From Vibrio sp. VB16 (GTDB lineage: Bacteria > Pseudomonadota > Gammaproteobacteria > Enterobacterales > Vibrionaceae), in assembly GCF_015594925.2 (NCBI RefSeq), contig NZ_CP087590.1:2914001-2978000 (forward strand): DNA of 64,000 bases. The letters are read 5' to 3'. The position numbers were made by a program, and so were the translations under genes. Shown piece by piece: positions 1 through 9,432 of this stretch. The stretch's first letter is position 1. Every line of letters begins with the position of its first letter. The notes under the pieces are model-generated. The model was not told where the DNA came from and ran no database searches. It saw only the letters and a program-made list of their open reading frames with translations.

Positions 1-147
1 CTGATACCCTAACGTGCGTTGATTCTATAAAAAAGTGGCTTATCTTACCACGTAGATTTAATTGTAGTTAGACATTATTTGTCATCAAGTAGAGAATTTA
101 TTATTAAGACATTCATAGACTACTTTTAAAGAGATCTCATTAACCGA
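1..147. other. Left edge, no gene seen
   Basis: This AT-rich stretch lies downstream of radA. I see no open frame that looks like a gene, no tRNA and no clear hairpin with a T tail. The neighbouring gene on the left is outside the window. Confidence 0.5.
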
Positions 148-1524
148 TTAGACCTCATCAAAAGCATCAATTGCCTCCGATAACTTTCTAACGCCATGTA
201 TTTCCATTCCGGCTATTCCCCCTTTAGGCATATTGGCCGATGGGATAATCGCCTTTTTGAATCCGTGCTTAAAAGCTTCCATCAATCTCTCTTGGCCGCT
301 AGGCACTGGGCGTATTTCACCCGCGAGCCCCACTTCACCGAAGACGACGACATCCTTAGGTAACGGCCTGTCTCGAAAACTGGACAGTAGCGACATTATT
401 AGCGCTAGATCTGCACCTGTTTCTGTCACCTTTACGCCACCGACAACATTAACAAACACATCTTGATCTGCCATCTGCAAGCCACCATGTTTATGGAGCA
501 CCGCAAGCAATAACGATAAACGGTTTTGATCTAAACCAACGGCCACTCTTCGTGGATTGGCTTGCTGTGAATAATCAACTAGCGCCTGTATCTCAACGAG
601 AAGCGGACGCGTCCCTTCCCAAACCACCATCACAGAACTACCGGATGTCTCTTCTTCTCCACGAGAAAGAAAGATAGCCGAAGGATTGCTGACTTCTCTG
701 AGCCCCTGTTCGGTCATTGCAAAGACACCGAGTTCATTGATAGCACCGAATCGGTTTTTGTTGCTCCTCAGTGTTCGGAAGCGACTATCTGAACCACCAT
801 CAAATAGTACTGAGCAATCTATTATATGCTCCAGCACCTTCGGCCCCGCGAGAGTCCCATCTTTGGTAACATGACCAACCATAAACACAGCCACATTATT
901 TTGTTTTGCATATCGAGTAAGCGTCGTTGCAGACTCTCGTACCTGAGCAACACTGCCGGGTGAAGATTGGACATCTGAAACATGCATAACTTGAATCGAG
1001 TCTATCACCATAATGCGAGGCTGCTCTTTCTCCGCAATCTGGACAATTTTATCTACATTTGTCTCAGAGAGCATTTTTAGATGCTCTTTCGGTAGCCCTA
1101 ACCTAGACGCTCGCATGGCAACTTGTTGGAGAGATTCTTCTCCTGTCACATAAAGCGCAGGCATCTGAGAGGAAAGCATACACATAGTTTGCAAAAGCAA
1201 AGTAGATTTACCAGCACCCGGATTACCTCCGATCAAAATAGCCGCTCCTGGCACTATTCCGCCGCCTAAAACCCGATCTAATTCTTTGAATCCACTAGTA
1301 AAACGAGGCACTTCTTGTAGGTCAATCTCGGACAACACTTGAACGGTAGACTCTACAGCGCCAGCATAGCCCACCAACCTTTCATTTCTTGCCACTTGGG
1401 GAGACGCCGCGAGACGTATCTCAGTAATAGTGTTCCAAGCCCCACATGCATTACATTGCCCTTGCCATCTAGGATAATCAGCCCCACAATCGTTACAAAC
1501 GTAAGCTCGTTTAACTTTTGCCAT
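148..1524 (-). CDS. radA: DNA repair protein RadA
   Basis: RadA is a RecA-like ATPase of the cytoplasm that helps branch migration and processing of recombination intermediates. Seen in the 458-residue product: an N-terminal C4 zinc finger (C10, C13, C24, C27), a Walker A motif GGNPGAGKST at 99-108, the RadA signature KNRFG near residue 254, and a C-terminal Lon-protease-like domain. The length is normal for the family. The start is an ATG whose next residues (AKVKRAYVC) match the usual RadA beginning. It is divergent from the PilZ gene and near serB and ytjB, the usual neighbours of radA in enteric bacteria and vibrios. Confidence 0.97.
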   Translation of the reverse strand: MAKVKRAYVCNDCGADYPRWQGQCNACGAWNTITEIRLAASPQVARNERLVGYAGAVESTVQVLSEIDLQEVPRFTSGFKELDRVLGGGIVPGAAILIGGNPGAGKSTLLLQTMCMLSSQMPALYVTGEESLQQVAMRASRLGLPKEHLKMLSETNVDKIVQIAEKEQPRIMVIDSIQVMHVSDVQSSPGSVAQVRESATTLTRYAKQNNVAVFMVGHVTKDGTLAGPKVLEHIIDCSVLFDGGSDSRFRTLRSNKNRFGAINELGVFAMTEQGLREVSNPSAIFLSRGEEETSGSSVMVVWEGTRPLLVEIQALVDYSQQANPRRVAVGLDQNRLSLLLAVLHKHGGLQMADQDVFVNVVGGVKVTETGADLALIMSLLSSFRDRPLPKDVVVFGEVGLAGEIRPVPSGQERLMEAFKHGFKKAIIPSANMPKGGIAGMEIHGVRKLSEAIDAFDEV

Positions 1525-1661
1525 GGATCCTCAATAAATGTTATCTAAATCAATTAATCGAAATATTACGCACATTTGAATCGAAACGAAATATTAAAGT
1601 AAATCGTTAATAAGCCGATATATACTCAATAAACCTAACTGAGCTCACTCTACCAGAAAAA

Positions 1662-4001
1662 ATGCAACAATCTGAAATACTCTCTTTAGTAGAAAGATTA
1701 ATTCCTGTTTATGGCTCTCCTGACTTCAATATAGTGTTAGAGCAGCTAACGTATGGTGAACCTGCGTCAGCAAAAGTGATTGCAAAAATGGAATTAAATC
1801 GACTGATGAACCCATGCACTAGGTCTATAGACTTGAGAGGGAGGGTTCAGGGTGAGTGTAGAGAATACAAATTAGATGGCCGAACACATTGGTTAGATGA
1901 CGTTGCGATCAACTCATATCATAAAAAAATAAAACGATTTGGTAGCTATACCGAAGGGGTATACGAAGCAATGGTCAACACGAGAAATAATTTTCGTGTT
2001 ATGCACCAAAATACAACATCTAATTCTAGTTCGGGTTTGACCAACCCAGAAAGCCCGTTTGAAGTCGAACCTATCACACTAGGTTTGGTTCTGAACAGAC
2101 AAGAAAAACGGCTAAAAATGTCTACACAAGTAGATATTACATTGAAAAATGGTCAAAAGATTCATGCCTCCAGCGTTGATTTATCCAATTCAGGTGTAAA
2201 GCTCAAAGTGCCAAGTGCGTTCGACTATAACCTTGGCGAAATGGTTGAAATGCATTTTTTTCAGTTAGAGAAACAGAGCAAAATTAATGAATTAGGCACA
2301 TCACTTGATTATCGCGTCATCGGTATAGAAGAGTGCTATGAGAACGATAGCATCCGATGGTTACGTGCAATTAGACTCACCGATACCAATATCATTGGTC
2401 GAGCCATCAACGTCATGTTAAACAGCAGCATTAAAAAAGTCAATCATGATAATCAAGATAAAATATTGCAGTCAAGAGCCCATGGTTATGAACACACCTA
2501 CATCAAGTACACACGTAACCTACCTCTCTTTTTCTCAGGCACAGAGTTAAAATACGCTCTTCTCAATGATTTCAATAAAGAGGTCTGGGATTACTGGCAT
2601 GACGAACGATATCAACAAACACTAGGTTCTCTATTTGATGCTTCACGAATGAATGAACTGACTAAATTCGGTGCCAAACATTCAAGTAACGTTATCTATA
2701 CGTTTGTCCATGAACACCAAGATAAAGAGTTGCACTATTCACTGATGCTTCCAGAAGCGACCAGAGCTGAGCGACAACTTTTTTGGCATACAGGCGCACG
2801 TAGAAATAGCTGGAAAGTTTATCGCATTCATATGCACGAACTTAGCCCTGAAGAGAAAAGTAGCATAGCCGGTGTATATGCTAAGGCAGGAGAAGATAAC
2901 ATAACCCATTTCGGCCTGTTGCAAGAGATATCAAACGTGGAATCTGTAAGGGACTATCAGCTAACTGAAAAGCCTCCTTTGAATTCAAGCATATTGAATA
3001 AATTTAGACATTCTAGAAAAATCGTTGGCAGCCCGAAAGGTGTCTATTACGACGATGTATCTCGCCGAAAGGAGCAACGTTATAAATTTCGCTCCCCTAT
3101 TGAAATTGCTATCGACAGAAACGTGCCTATTGCGGGAGAAACCATTAATTTTTCATCTCGCGGCCTGTTTGTTTCTTTATCTCAACCTTTGCAGTGTAGG
3201 ATTGGAACCACGATAAAGGTTAGTCTGAATGAACTGCAGCAGTATGATCAATCAGCACCATTAACACACATCCCCTATACCGTTGTGCGCATTAGCCCAA
3301 ATGGGTTGAATATTCATTTGTCTCTGGAGGAGAACAGCCTCACAAACCGAGCAATGAATTTCCTAAAAAAACTCATTACCCACAACAAGAATAAGCTACC
3401 ACTCACTGACGAAGAACGGCCTGAAATCGATCTTCTGCATACTATGTATGACATAGTATTACCCAGATTAGCCAGTACACCATTTTATATATCTAAAAAA
3501 GATAGCGTGTTGCAACCCATCGCGATTGGCGTTAATTATCCATTAGAACCGCACTTAAAAATATTAGAAAAACTAGGGCATCAAAAAGATTTCTCTTTAG
3601 AGCCTATATTTAAGAACAGAAGTGCAAGACTACTAAAAGACCCTATTCGTCCTGTTCCCGGAGCAAAACCGGTATACCATGACGTTTATATTGCCGTAAT
3701 CAAGAAGGACGACGAGATAGAAGCTATCTACACCAAGCTTTATGATGAATTTCCGACACTTCAAGAAAGGTTGCGATTTATTAAGAAATCAAAACAACTG
3801 GGTGAGTTTTACGTATTACGGATTAATGGTGTACCCGTCGCAAATACATCAACTAAGATTTTAATAAAAAAATTAAATGAACTTGCTTCTTCAAGCATGC
3901 ATCATGCAAGAGCGCTCGACAAAGAATTCAGCTCAATAGTTGGCTTTGGTGAAATCATAGACATAACGGAAGAAATATTAATCCGATTAGAGCTAACTTA
4001 A
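1662..4001 (+). CDS. Large protein with two PilZ domains (c-di-GMP receptor)
   Basis: This is a 779-residue cytoplasmic protein without signal peptide or membrane segments. Two PilZ domains are visible. The first has RQEKR at 146-150 and DLSNSG at 173-178; the second has RKEQR at 469-473 and NFSSRG at 496-501. Both therefore carry the full RxxxR and (D/N)xSxxG c-di-GMP contact motifs. The parts between and after them (about 250-450 and 560-779) have no motif I recognise. Large PilZ proteins of this size beside radA/serB are typical of Vibrio, where a PilZ receptor called PlzC occupies this position as far as I recall. The likely role is to couple c-di-GMP level to motility or biofilm, but the target is unknown. 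Confidence 0.9.
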   Translation: MQQSEILSLVERLIPVYGSPDFNIVLEQLTYGEPASAKVIAKMELNRLMNPCTRSIDLRGRVQGECREYKLDGRTHWLDDVAINSYHKKIKRFGSYTEGVYEAMVNTRNNFRVMHQNTTSNSSSGLTNPESPFEVEPITLGLVLNRQEKRLKMSTQVDITLKNGQKIHASSVDLSNSGVKLKVPSAFDYNLGEMVEMHFFQLEKQSKINELGTSLDYRVIGIEECYENDSIRWLRAIRLTDTNIIGRAINVMLNSSIKKVNHDNQDKILQSRAHGYEHTYIKYTRNLPLFFSGTELKYALLNDFNKEVWDYWHDERYQQTLGSLFDASRMNELTKFGAKHSSNVIYTFVHEHQDKELHYSLMLPEATRAERQLFWHTGARRNSWKVYRIHMHELSPEEKSSIAGVYAKAGEDNITHFGLLQEISNVESVRDYQLTEKPPLNSSILNKFRHSRKIVGSPKGVYYDDVSRRKEQRYKFRSPIEIAIDRNVPIAGETINFSSRGLFVSLSQPLQCRIGTTIKVSLNELQQYDQSAPLTHIPYTVVRISPNGLNIHLSLEENSLTNRAMNFLKKLITHNKNKLPLTDEERPEIDLLHTMYDIVLPRLASTPFYISKKDSVLQPIAIGVNYPLEPHLKILEKLGHQKDFSLEPIFKNRSARLLKDPIRPVPGAKPVYHDVYIAVIKKDDEIEAIYTKLYDEFPTLQERLRFIKKSKQLGEFYVLRINGVPVANTSTKILIKKLNELASSSMHHARALDKEFSSIVGFGEIIDITEEILIRLELT

Positions 4002-4014
4002 GCGTCACTAAATC

Positions 4015-4045
4015 ACCCTAAATACGACGATCTAGGGTAATTTTA
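4015..4045. terminator. Weak hairpin between convergent genes
   Basis: The arms ACCCTA (4015-4020) and TAGGGT (4033-4038) are followed on the plus strand by AATTTTATT. It sits between the stop codons of the PilZ gene and serB. The stem is only 6 bp, so this is a weak candidate. Confidence 0.4.
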
Positions 4046-4061
4046 TTCACGCGCTAGCACA

Positions 4062-5030
4062 TCAAAAACTGATCTTCCGATGCTTAGCTAACAGACCCGA
4101 TAGTATACACATTACCCCACCTAGCCCCGCGTATCTTACCGACGTTTGAGCTTGTTGCTCAACTTTGGGTTTGGCATGGTAGGCAATACCTAAACCGGCT
4201 ACCTCCATCATTACTAAATCATTTGCGCCATCTCCTACCGCCACAGTATTCTGTTGAGTAACGCCATATTCTTCGGCAAGTTGTTGAAGAATATCAGCCT
4301 TAGTCTGCGCGGACACCACTCCTCCAATAACCGCACCGGTAAGCTTCCCATCAATAATTTCAAGCGTATTCGACTGTGCATGATCAAGCTTTAACTCTTG
4401 CTTCAAGTAATCTGAAAAGTAAGTAAAACCACCAGAAGCAATGGCCGTCTTCCATCCAAATCCCTGTAGACTACTTATGAGTTCTCTCAAATCTGGCATA
4501 AATGGCAGCGTTGTTCTCACTTGACCTAAGATATCTTCGTCAGCACCTTTTAATGCCAATACTCGCTGCCTCAGGCTTTGCTCAAAATCTAACTCACCTT
4601 GCATGGCTCTTTCTGTTACTTCTGATACCTGTTCACCAACACCAGCCAATTTTGCGATCTCGTCGATACACTCTATTTGTATCGCAGTTGAATCCATATC
4701 AAAAACAATAAGACCTGGTTGAGTTAGGTCTGGCACATCAGATAGAGAGGCGTAGTCAACCTTCAAGGCTTTGAGTACTTTCTCATGTTCATTTGTTAGT
4801 TCACCCGACATCAAAGCCACTTCGTAGTGTCCAACGCTCCACACATCCAACACAGAATTATAGGTCTGCGTATGAAAATCAATATCCTCAAAGAGTTGAG
4901 GTGAAAGATAAGTCGAAAATACTATCCAGCTTGCATTTTTTCTATCCAATTGGTTTGAAAGTCGGGTTTCAGGTAACCGTTGAATAAGTTCTGTCTGTTT
5001 TTTTATCGGTAAAGTTTTCATTGCGTCCAT
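4062..5030 (-). CDS. serB: Phosphoserine phosphatase SerB
   Basis: SerB catalyses the last step of serine synthesis, phosphoserine to serine plus phosphate, in the cytoplasm. It is a HAD-superfamily enzyme. The nucleophile motif DMDST is at 111-115 (start used here), and later GDGANDLVM carries the Mg2+-binding aspartates. I chose the ATG giving MDAMKTL (322 aa); the frame can be extended five codons to a GTG without a better ribosome site, and an ATG three codons further in is also possible. The long N-terminal region of about 100 residues is normal for gamma-proteobacterial SerB. It is divergent from ytjB. Confidence 0.95.
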   Translation of the reverse strand: MDAMKTLPIKKQTELIQRLPETRLSNQLDRKNASWIVFSTYLSPQLFEDIDFHTQTYNSVLDVWSVGHYEVALMSGELTNEHEKVLKALKVDYASLSDVPDLTQPGLIVFDMDSTAIQIECIDEIAKLAGVGEQVSEVTERAMQGELDFEQSLRQRVLALKGADEDILGQVRTTLPFMPDLRELISSLQGFGWKTAIASGGFTYFSDYLKQELKLDHAQSNTLEIIDGKLTGAVIGGVVSAQTKADILQQLAEEYGVTQQNTVAVGDGANDLVMMEVAGLGIAYHAKPKVEQQAQTSVRYAGLGGVMCILSGLLAKHRKISF

Positions 5031-5130
5031 GCCCACTAAATTCACTTAAGCTAAACGTTAACCTATTGCAATTTCAAAAGGCAAGCGCCAATATGTGATT
5101 ACATTGAAAAACAAAGAATAATGGTCAAAA

Positions 5131-5736
5131 ATGAAACGTTCACTTTTCTCTATAGGTCTATTTCTAAAAAGTATCGCCATTATTTTTCTACTTTTAATAT
5201 TTGGCTACATCGCACAAAACAGTGTTGTGATAAGTAAAGGCAACGAGCAGATTCAGTCTCGCCAGCTAGAAACGCTAACGAAGGTACTTGTCTCCCAAGC
5301 TTCTCTTTCTGCCAGTGATATGATCACAAACAGTGACCAAGAGCGGCTTCTGAAGCTAACGAATCAATTAGCCAGAGAACGACTCGTTTTTGATGCCACT
5401 ATCTACGATTCAGAAGGTATAAAACTTGCTGCAAGTGAAGATGCAAAATCAACCAGAGAGATATTAGGGTTAGATACGCCATTAGAGACAGCAAGCATCG
5501 GTCGTCTACAACTTGTAGAACCTATTTTTCACGATAAGAATCTGATTGGATACGTTCGTATAACGTTCGAGAAAGGGATGGTCACGGCTATTTCAGATCA
5601 TCATTATCGTAATAGTGATCGCTATATGTATGTCATGATAATAATTAGTTTTTTAAGTGGAATGTTAATTACATTAATCTTGATTAGAAAACCGAAAAAT
5701 AAGCAGGAAAACCTATTAGTAAAGGAACGAGACTAA
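5131..5736 (+). CDS. Membrane-anchored periplasmic protein YtjB/AhpA family
   Basis: The protein has 201 residues: one hydrophobic helix near residues 10-30, a periplasmic domain of about 130 residues, and a second helix near 165-185 followed by a short basic tail. This topology and the divergent position next to serB match the YtjB (Smp) family, called AhpA in vibrios. No enzymatic motif is visible and the molecular role is not established. The ATG at 5131 follows an A-rich stretch with only a weak ribosome site; an upstream ATG at 5121 is in another frame. Confidence 0.85.
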   Translation: MKRSLFSIGLFLKSIAIIFLLLIFGYIAQNSVVISKGNEQIQSRQLETLTKVLVSQASLSASDMITNSDQERLLKLTNQLARERLVFDATIYDSEGIKLAASEDAKSTREILGLDTPLETASIGRLQLVEPIFHDKNLIGYVRITFEKGMVTAISDHHYRNSDRYMYVMIIISFLSGMLITLILIRKPKNKQENLLVKERD

Positions 5737-5822
5737 TCGGTTGGGGAAACGCCAGTTCTTACATGTAACAGACTCTCTACTCCAAAACCGTTAAGCCATT
5801 TTTGTTACTACGATTGCATAAA

Positions 5823-5852
5823 AAAAGCTCTGACTTAAAATCAGAGCTTTTG
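5823..5852. terminator. Bidirectional intrinsic terminator
   Basis: The 11-bp arms AAAAGCTCTGA (5823-5833) and TCAGAGCTTTT (5841-5851) enclose a 7-nt loop, with A/T runs on both sides. It can end both ytjB (plus) and the deo operon (minus). Confidence 0.9.
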
Positions 5853-5873
5853 AGTTTGAAGACTATCGATACT

Positions 5874-6593
5874 TTAGTCTTTATCACCCAGCAATACTGA
5901 ATCTAGTGCTATTAGCATCATCTCATTAAACGTGGTAGCACGCTCTTCAGACGTGGTTTGCTCACCGGTCTTAATATGATCCGATACGGTACAAATCGCT
6001 AATGCTTTGGCACCATATTCCGCTGCAACGCCATAGATACCTGCGGCTTCCATTTCAACGCCGACGATACCGTACTTGTCCATTACGTCGAACATGCTCG
6101 GATCCGGTGTATAAAAAAGTTCAGCTGAGAATAAGTTACCCACTTTCACGTCGATACCACGAGCTTTTGCCGCTTCTTCAGCTGCTTTGACCATTTTATA
6201 GTCTGCAATAGCTGCAAAGTCATGGCCTTTGAAACGAATACGGTTAACTTTAGAGTCCGTACTTGCCCCCATACCAATAACAACATCGCGAACCTTGATG
6301 TCTTCGCTTACCGCGCCACAACTGCCTACACGAATGATTTTCTTAACACCAAAATCTTTGATTAGCTCAGTAACATAGATAGAACATGATGGGATCCCCA
6401 TTCCATGGCCCATAACTGAGATCTTACGTCCTTTATATGTACCAGTGTAACCAAACATATTACGAACATCACACACTTGGACAACGTCATCCAAAAATGT
6501 TTCCGCAATGTATTTGGCACGCAGTGGATCACCTGGCATTAAAACGACATCAGCAAAAGCACCCATTTCAGCGTTAATATGTGGAGTTGCCAT
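5874..6593 (-). CDS. deoD: Purine-nucleoside phosphorylase DeoD
   Basis: DeoD is the hexameric purine-nucleoside phosphorylase. It splits purine (deoxy)nucleosides with phosphate into base and (deoxy)ribose-1-phosphate. The 239-residue product begins MATPHINA and contains the phosphate-site region MPGDPLRAKYIAETFL and the substrate-site VEMEAAG, as in E. coli DeoD. AAGGAA precedes the ATG. It is the last gene of deoCABD; the 133-bp gap from deoB holds an imperfect hairpin (about 6631-6656) that could affect stability of the distal message. Confidence 0.97.
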   Translation of the reverse strand: MATPHINAEMGAFADVVLMPGDPLRAKYIAETFLDDVVQVCDVRNMFGYTGTYKGRKISVMGHGMGIPSCSIYVTELIKDFGVKKIIRVGSCGAVSEDIKVRDVVIGMGASTDSKVNRIRFKGHDFAAIADYKMVKAAEEAAKARGIDVKVGNLFSAELFYTPDPSMFDVMDKYGIVGVEMEAAGIYGVAAEYGAKALAICTVSDHIKTGEQTTSEERATTFNEMMLIALDSVLLGDKD

Positions 6594-6726
6594 TAATTTA
6601 TTCCTTTGTAGGTTTTAAATAGCTCCTATCTCTAAGGTTCTTTGCCTTAAGAGAAGCACGTATTGTGCAGGAACTAACAATCATAAACTGTTACTGAGTG
6701 ACCTGAGGCAACCCAGCAACGCTCTA

Positions 6727-7947
6727 TCACAAAAAGCTTTTTCCGTAATCCATATCAGAGGTACCGAAGTACTCTGCTAGGCTCTGGCCAATGTCCGCAA
6801 ACGTCTCACGGCGACCTAATGAACCTGCTGGAATCTTTTTACCATATACAAGAACAGGGATATGTTCACGAGTATGGTCACTTCCCGGCCAGGTTGGATC
6901 ACAACCATGATCAGCAGTCAGAATCAAGACGTCATCTTCCTCAAGAATCTCGATCATCTCTGGCAGTCTCTTATCAAAATATTCTAACGCGGCAGCGTAA
7001 CCGGCTACATCACGACGATGGCCGTAAGACGAGTCGAAATCAACAAAGTTGGTGAATACAAGAGTATTATCACCGGCTTCTTTAACTTGCTCTAGAGATG
7101 CATCAAATAGCTCTTCTAGACCCGTTTTCTTCACTTTCTTCGTGATGCCGCAGCCCGCATAAATATCGGCTATCTTGCCTATCGATACCACTTCTCCACC
7201 TTTCTCTTCTACAAGCTTTTGCAGTACAGTCGTGGCTGGTGGCTCTAAAGATAAGTCACGACGGTTTCCCGTACGTGCAAATTCGCCCGCTTTCGCACCA
7301 ATAAATGGACGAGCAATTACGCGGCCAATATTGTAATCTTCAAGCTCTTCGCGAACGATGTGGCAAAGATCTAACAAGTTATCTAGGCCATATGTCTCTT
7401 CATGACACGCGATCTGGAATACTGAATCTGCAGAGGTATAAAAAATCGGCTTACCTGAAGCCATATGCTCTTCACCTAGTTCATCAAGAACAACCGTACC
7501 GGATGAATGACAGTTTCCTAGGTAACCGGGTAAATTTGCACGTTTTACAATTTTATCTAAAAGCACATCTGGAAAGCTGTTGGTTTTATCAGAGAAATAA
7601 CCCCAATCAAATAACACCGGAACACCAGCGATTTCCCAGTGACCAGATGGCGTGTCTTTACCTGAAGACATCTCAGCAGCATGGCCATATGCGCCGATAA
7701 TCTCAGCATTTTCATCTAAGCCCTCAGGAAAATGGCCTGTTGACTCTTGAGATGCTAGGCCAAGCCCCATCTTAGAAAGATTTGGTAACGTAAGTGGCCC
7801 TTTACGGTTTTCGTTGTCAGCCAATCCTTTTGCACAGTGTTCTGCAATGTGTCCAAGAGTATCTGAGCCAACATCGCCAAATTTGTCCGCATCAGCTGTC
7901 GCGCCAATACCAAAGGAATCTAAAACTAAAATAATTGATCTTTTCAT
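6727..7947 (-). CDS. deoB: Phosphopentomutase DeoB
   Basis: DeoB interconverts (deoxy)ribose-1-phosphate and (deoxy)ribose-5-phosphate, linking the phosphorylases to DeoC. The 406-residue product belongs to the alkaline-phosphatase superfamily. The N-terminal metal-site segment LVLDSFGIGATADADKFGDVGSDT and the C-terminal LTADHGCDPTWPGSDHTREH are both present. A ribosome site (GGAGAG) lies shortly upstream of the ATG. It is third in the deo operon. Confidence 0.97.
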   Translation of the reverse strand: MKRSIILVLDSFGIGATADADKFGDVGSDTLGHIAEHCAKGLADNENRKGPLTLPNLSKMGLGLASQESTGHFPEGLDENAEIIGAYGHAAEMSSGKDTPSGHWEIAGVPVLFDWGYFSDKTNSFPDVLLDKIVKRANLPGYLGNCHSSGTVVLDELGEEHMASGKPIFYTSADSVFQIACHEETYGLDNLLDLCHIVREELEDYNIGRVIARPFIGAKAGEFARTGNRRDLSLEPPATTVLQKLVEEKGGEVVSIGKIADIYAGCGITKKVKKTGLEELFDASLEQVKEAGDNTLVFTNFVDFDSSYGHRRDVAGYAAALEYFDKRLPEMIEILEEDDVLILTADHGCDPTWPGSDHTREHIPVLVYGKKIPAGSLGRRETFADIGQSLAEYFGTSDMDYGKSFL

Positions 7948-8002
7948 TTTTGCTCTCCGTCAGAAGAAATAGTCAATGTGGTCACCTGTATAATGGGCAA
8001 AA

Positions 8003-9334
8003 TCACACATCTTCCGCGCGTATTTGGCGGTACACATTTGGGGTTGAAATATATGGGTCATTACCTACAACAATGGCGTTCTGTAACGCCGTTGCTGCTT
8101 CTTGCCACTGTACTTCATTGCGTGCATGAATGATGGCCAAAGGTTTGTCCTCATTAGCCGTTTCACCTAAACGAATAAAGCTATCAAAACCTACAGCATA
8201 GTCGATCGTGTCGGTTGCAACACGACGGCCTCCACCCATACCAACAACGGCCATACCGATTGCTCGAGTATCCATAGCGGATACAACACCACTCTCTTTT
8301 GCATAAACAGGTTTGATAATTTCAGCTTTATCAAGATAGTTATCGTAGTTTTCAACAAAATCGATTGGACCACCTAGGCCCGCCACCATTTTACCAAAGC
8401 AATGTGCTGCGCTACCGTTATCTAATACGGCTTGTAGCTTATTGCGCGCATCATCTTCATCGGTTGCCAATTTAGCTAATACTAACATTTCAACACATGA
8501 TGCCATTGTCACTTCAAATAGGCGTGGATTTCTATACTCGCCCGTTAAGAACTGCACTGCTTCGCGAACTTCAACGGCATTTCCTGCGGAAGACGCCAGT
8601 ACTTGGTTCATATCGGTTAAAATTGCTGTTGTCTTCGTTCCAGCGCCATTAGCAACGGCAACAATTGACCTTGCTAACTCTTCAGATGCTTCATAGGTCG
8701 GCATAAATGCGCCCGAACCTACTTTCACATCCATCACTAGAGATTCTAATCCTGCGGCTAGCTTCTTAGAAAGAATAGAAGCCGTAATTAGAGAGATATT
8801 GTCAACGGTCGCAGTGATATCACGAGTTGCATACACACGTTTGTCCGCTGGTGCTAAGTCACCTGTTTGACCAATAATGGCAACACCAGCTTCTTTCGTC
8901 ACTTGGCCAAATACTTCATTGGTTGGCGTTATATTGTAACCAGGTATAGATTCAAGCTTATCTAAAGTACCACCAGTGTGACCAAGGCCTCGACCCGATA
9001 TCATGGGGACAAAACCGCCACATGCTGCCACCATAGGGCCAAGCATTAGAGAGGTTACGTCACCGACACCACCAGTAGAATGTTTGTCTACTATTGGGCC
9101 ACCAAAATTCATATGGTCCCAATCGATGACCATGCCAGAATCTCGCATTGCACACGTTAAGGCAATACGTTCAGGCATCGTCATTTCATTAAAAAATATA
9201 GCCATTGCAAAAGCGGCTATTTGACCTTCAGATACTGTGTTTTTAGCGACGCCTTGAATGAAAAAATCAATTTCTTCATTGGTTAATACTTCGCCATCGC
9301 GCTTTTTACGGATAATTTCTTGTGGTAAATACAT
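8003..9334 (-). CDS. deoA: Thymidine phosphorylase DeoA
   Basis: DeoA splits thymidine and deoxyuridine with phosphate into base and deoxyribose-1-phosphate. The 443-residue product shows the family signature near residues 80-125: DKHSTGGVGD (phosphate binding), then SGRGLGHTGGTLDKLE. The length is that of the dimeric bacterial enzyme. An AGGGC ribosome site lies 8 nt before the ATG. It is second in the deo operon, 98 bp downstream of deoC across a structured gap. Confidence 0.97.
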   Translation of the reverse strand: MYLPQEIIRKKRDGEVLTNEEIDFFIQGVAKNTVSEGQIAAFAMAIFFNEMTMPERIALTCAMRDSGMVIDWDHMNFGGPIVDKHSTGGVGDVTSLMLGPMVAACGGFVPMISGRGLGHTGGTLDKLESIPGYNITPTNEVFGQVTKEAGVAIIGQTGDLAPADKRVYATRDITATVDNISLITASILSKKLAAGLESLVMDVKVGSGAFMPTYEASEELARSIVAVANGAGTKTTAILTDMNQVLASSAGNAVEVREAVQFLTGEYRNPRLFEVTMASCVEMLVLAKLATDEDDARNKLQAVLDNGSAAHCFGKMVAGLGGPIDFVENYDNYLDKAEIIKPVYAKESGVVSAMDTRAIGMAVVGMGGGRRVATDTIDYAVGFDSFIRLGETANEDKPLAIIHARNEVQWQEAATALQNAIVVGNDPYISTPNVYRQIRAEDV

Positions 9335-9373
9335 TAGAATTGCCCTGCTTTAAAATTAAAAAAAGGAGTCATT

Positions 9374-9419
9374 CCCCTAAAGACGCGATAGTTTGCGAGA
9401 ACCTATCCATCCCTAGGGG
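9374..9419 (-). repeat. Hairpin in the deoC-deoA gap
   Basis: On the minus strand CCCCTA opens and TAGGGG closes a long hairpin with an inner GATAG/CTATC stem. A run of seven T lies about 10 nt further downstream, before deoA. It could be a partial terminator or a processing site that sets the ratio of deoC to deoABD. Confidence 0.5.
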
Positions 9420-9432
9420 CGTTTTCTTCTAT

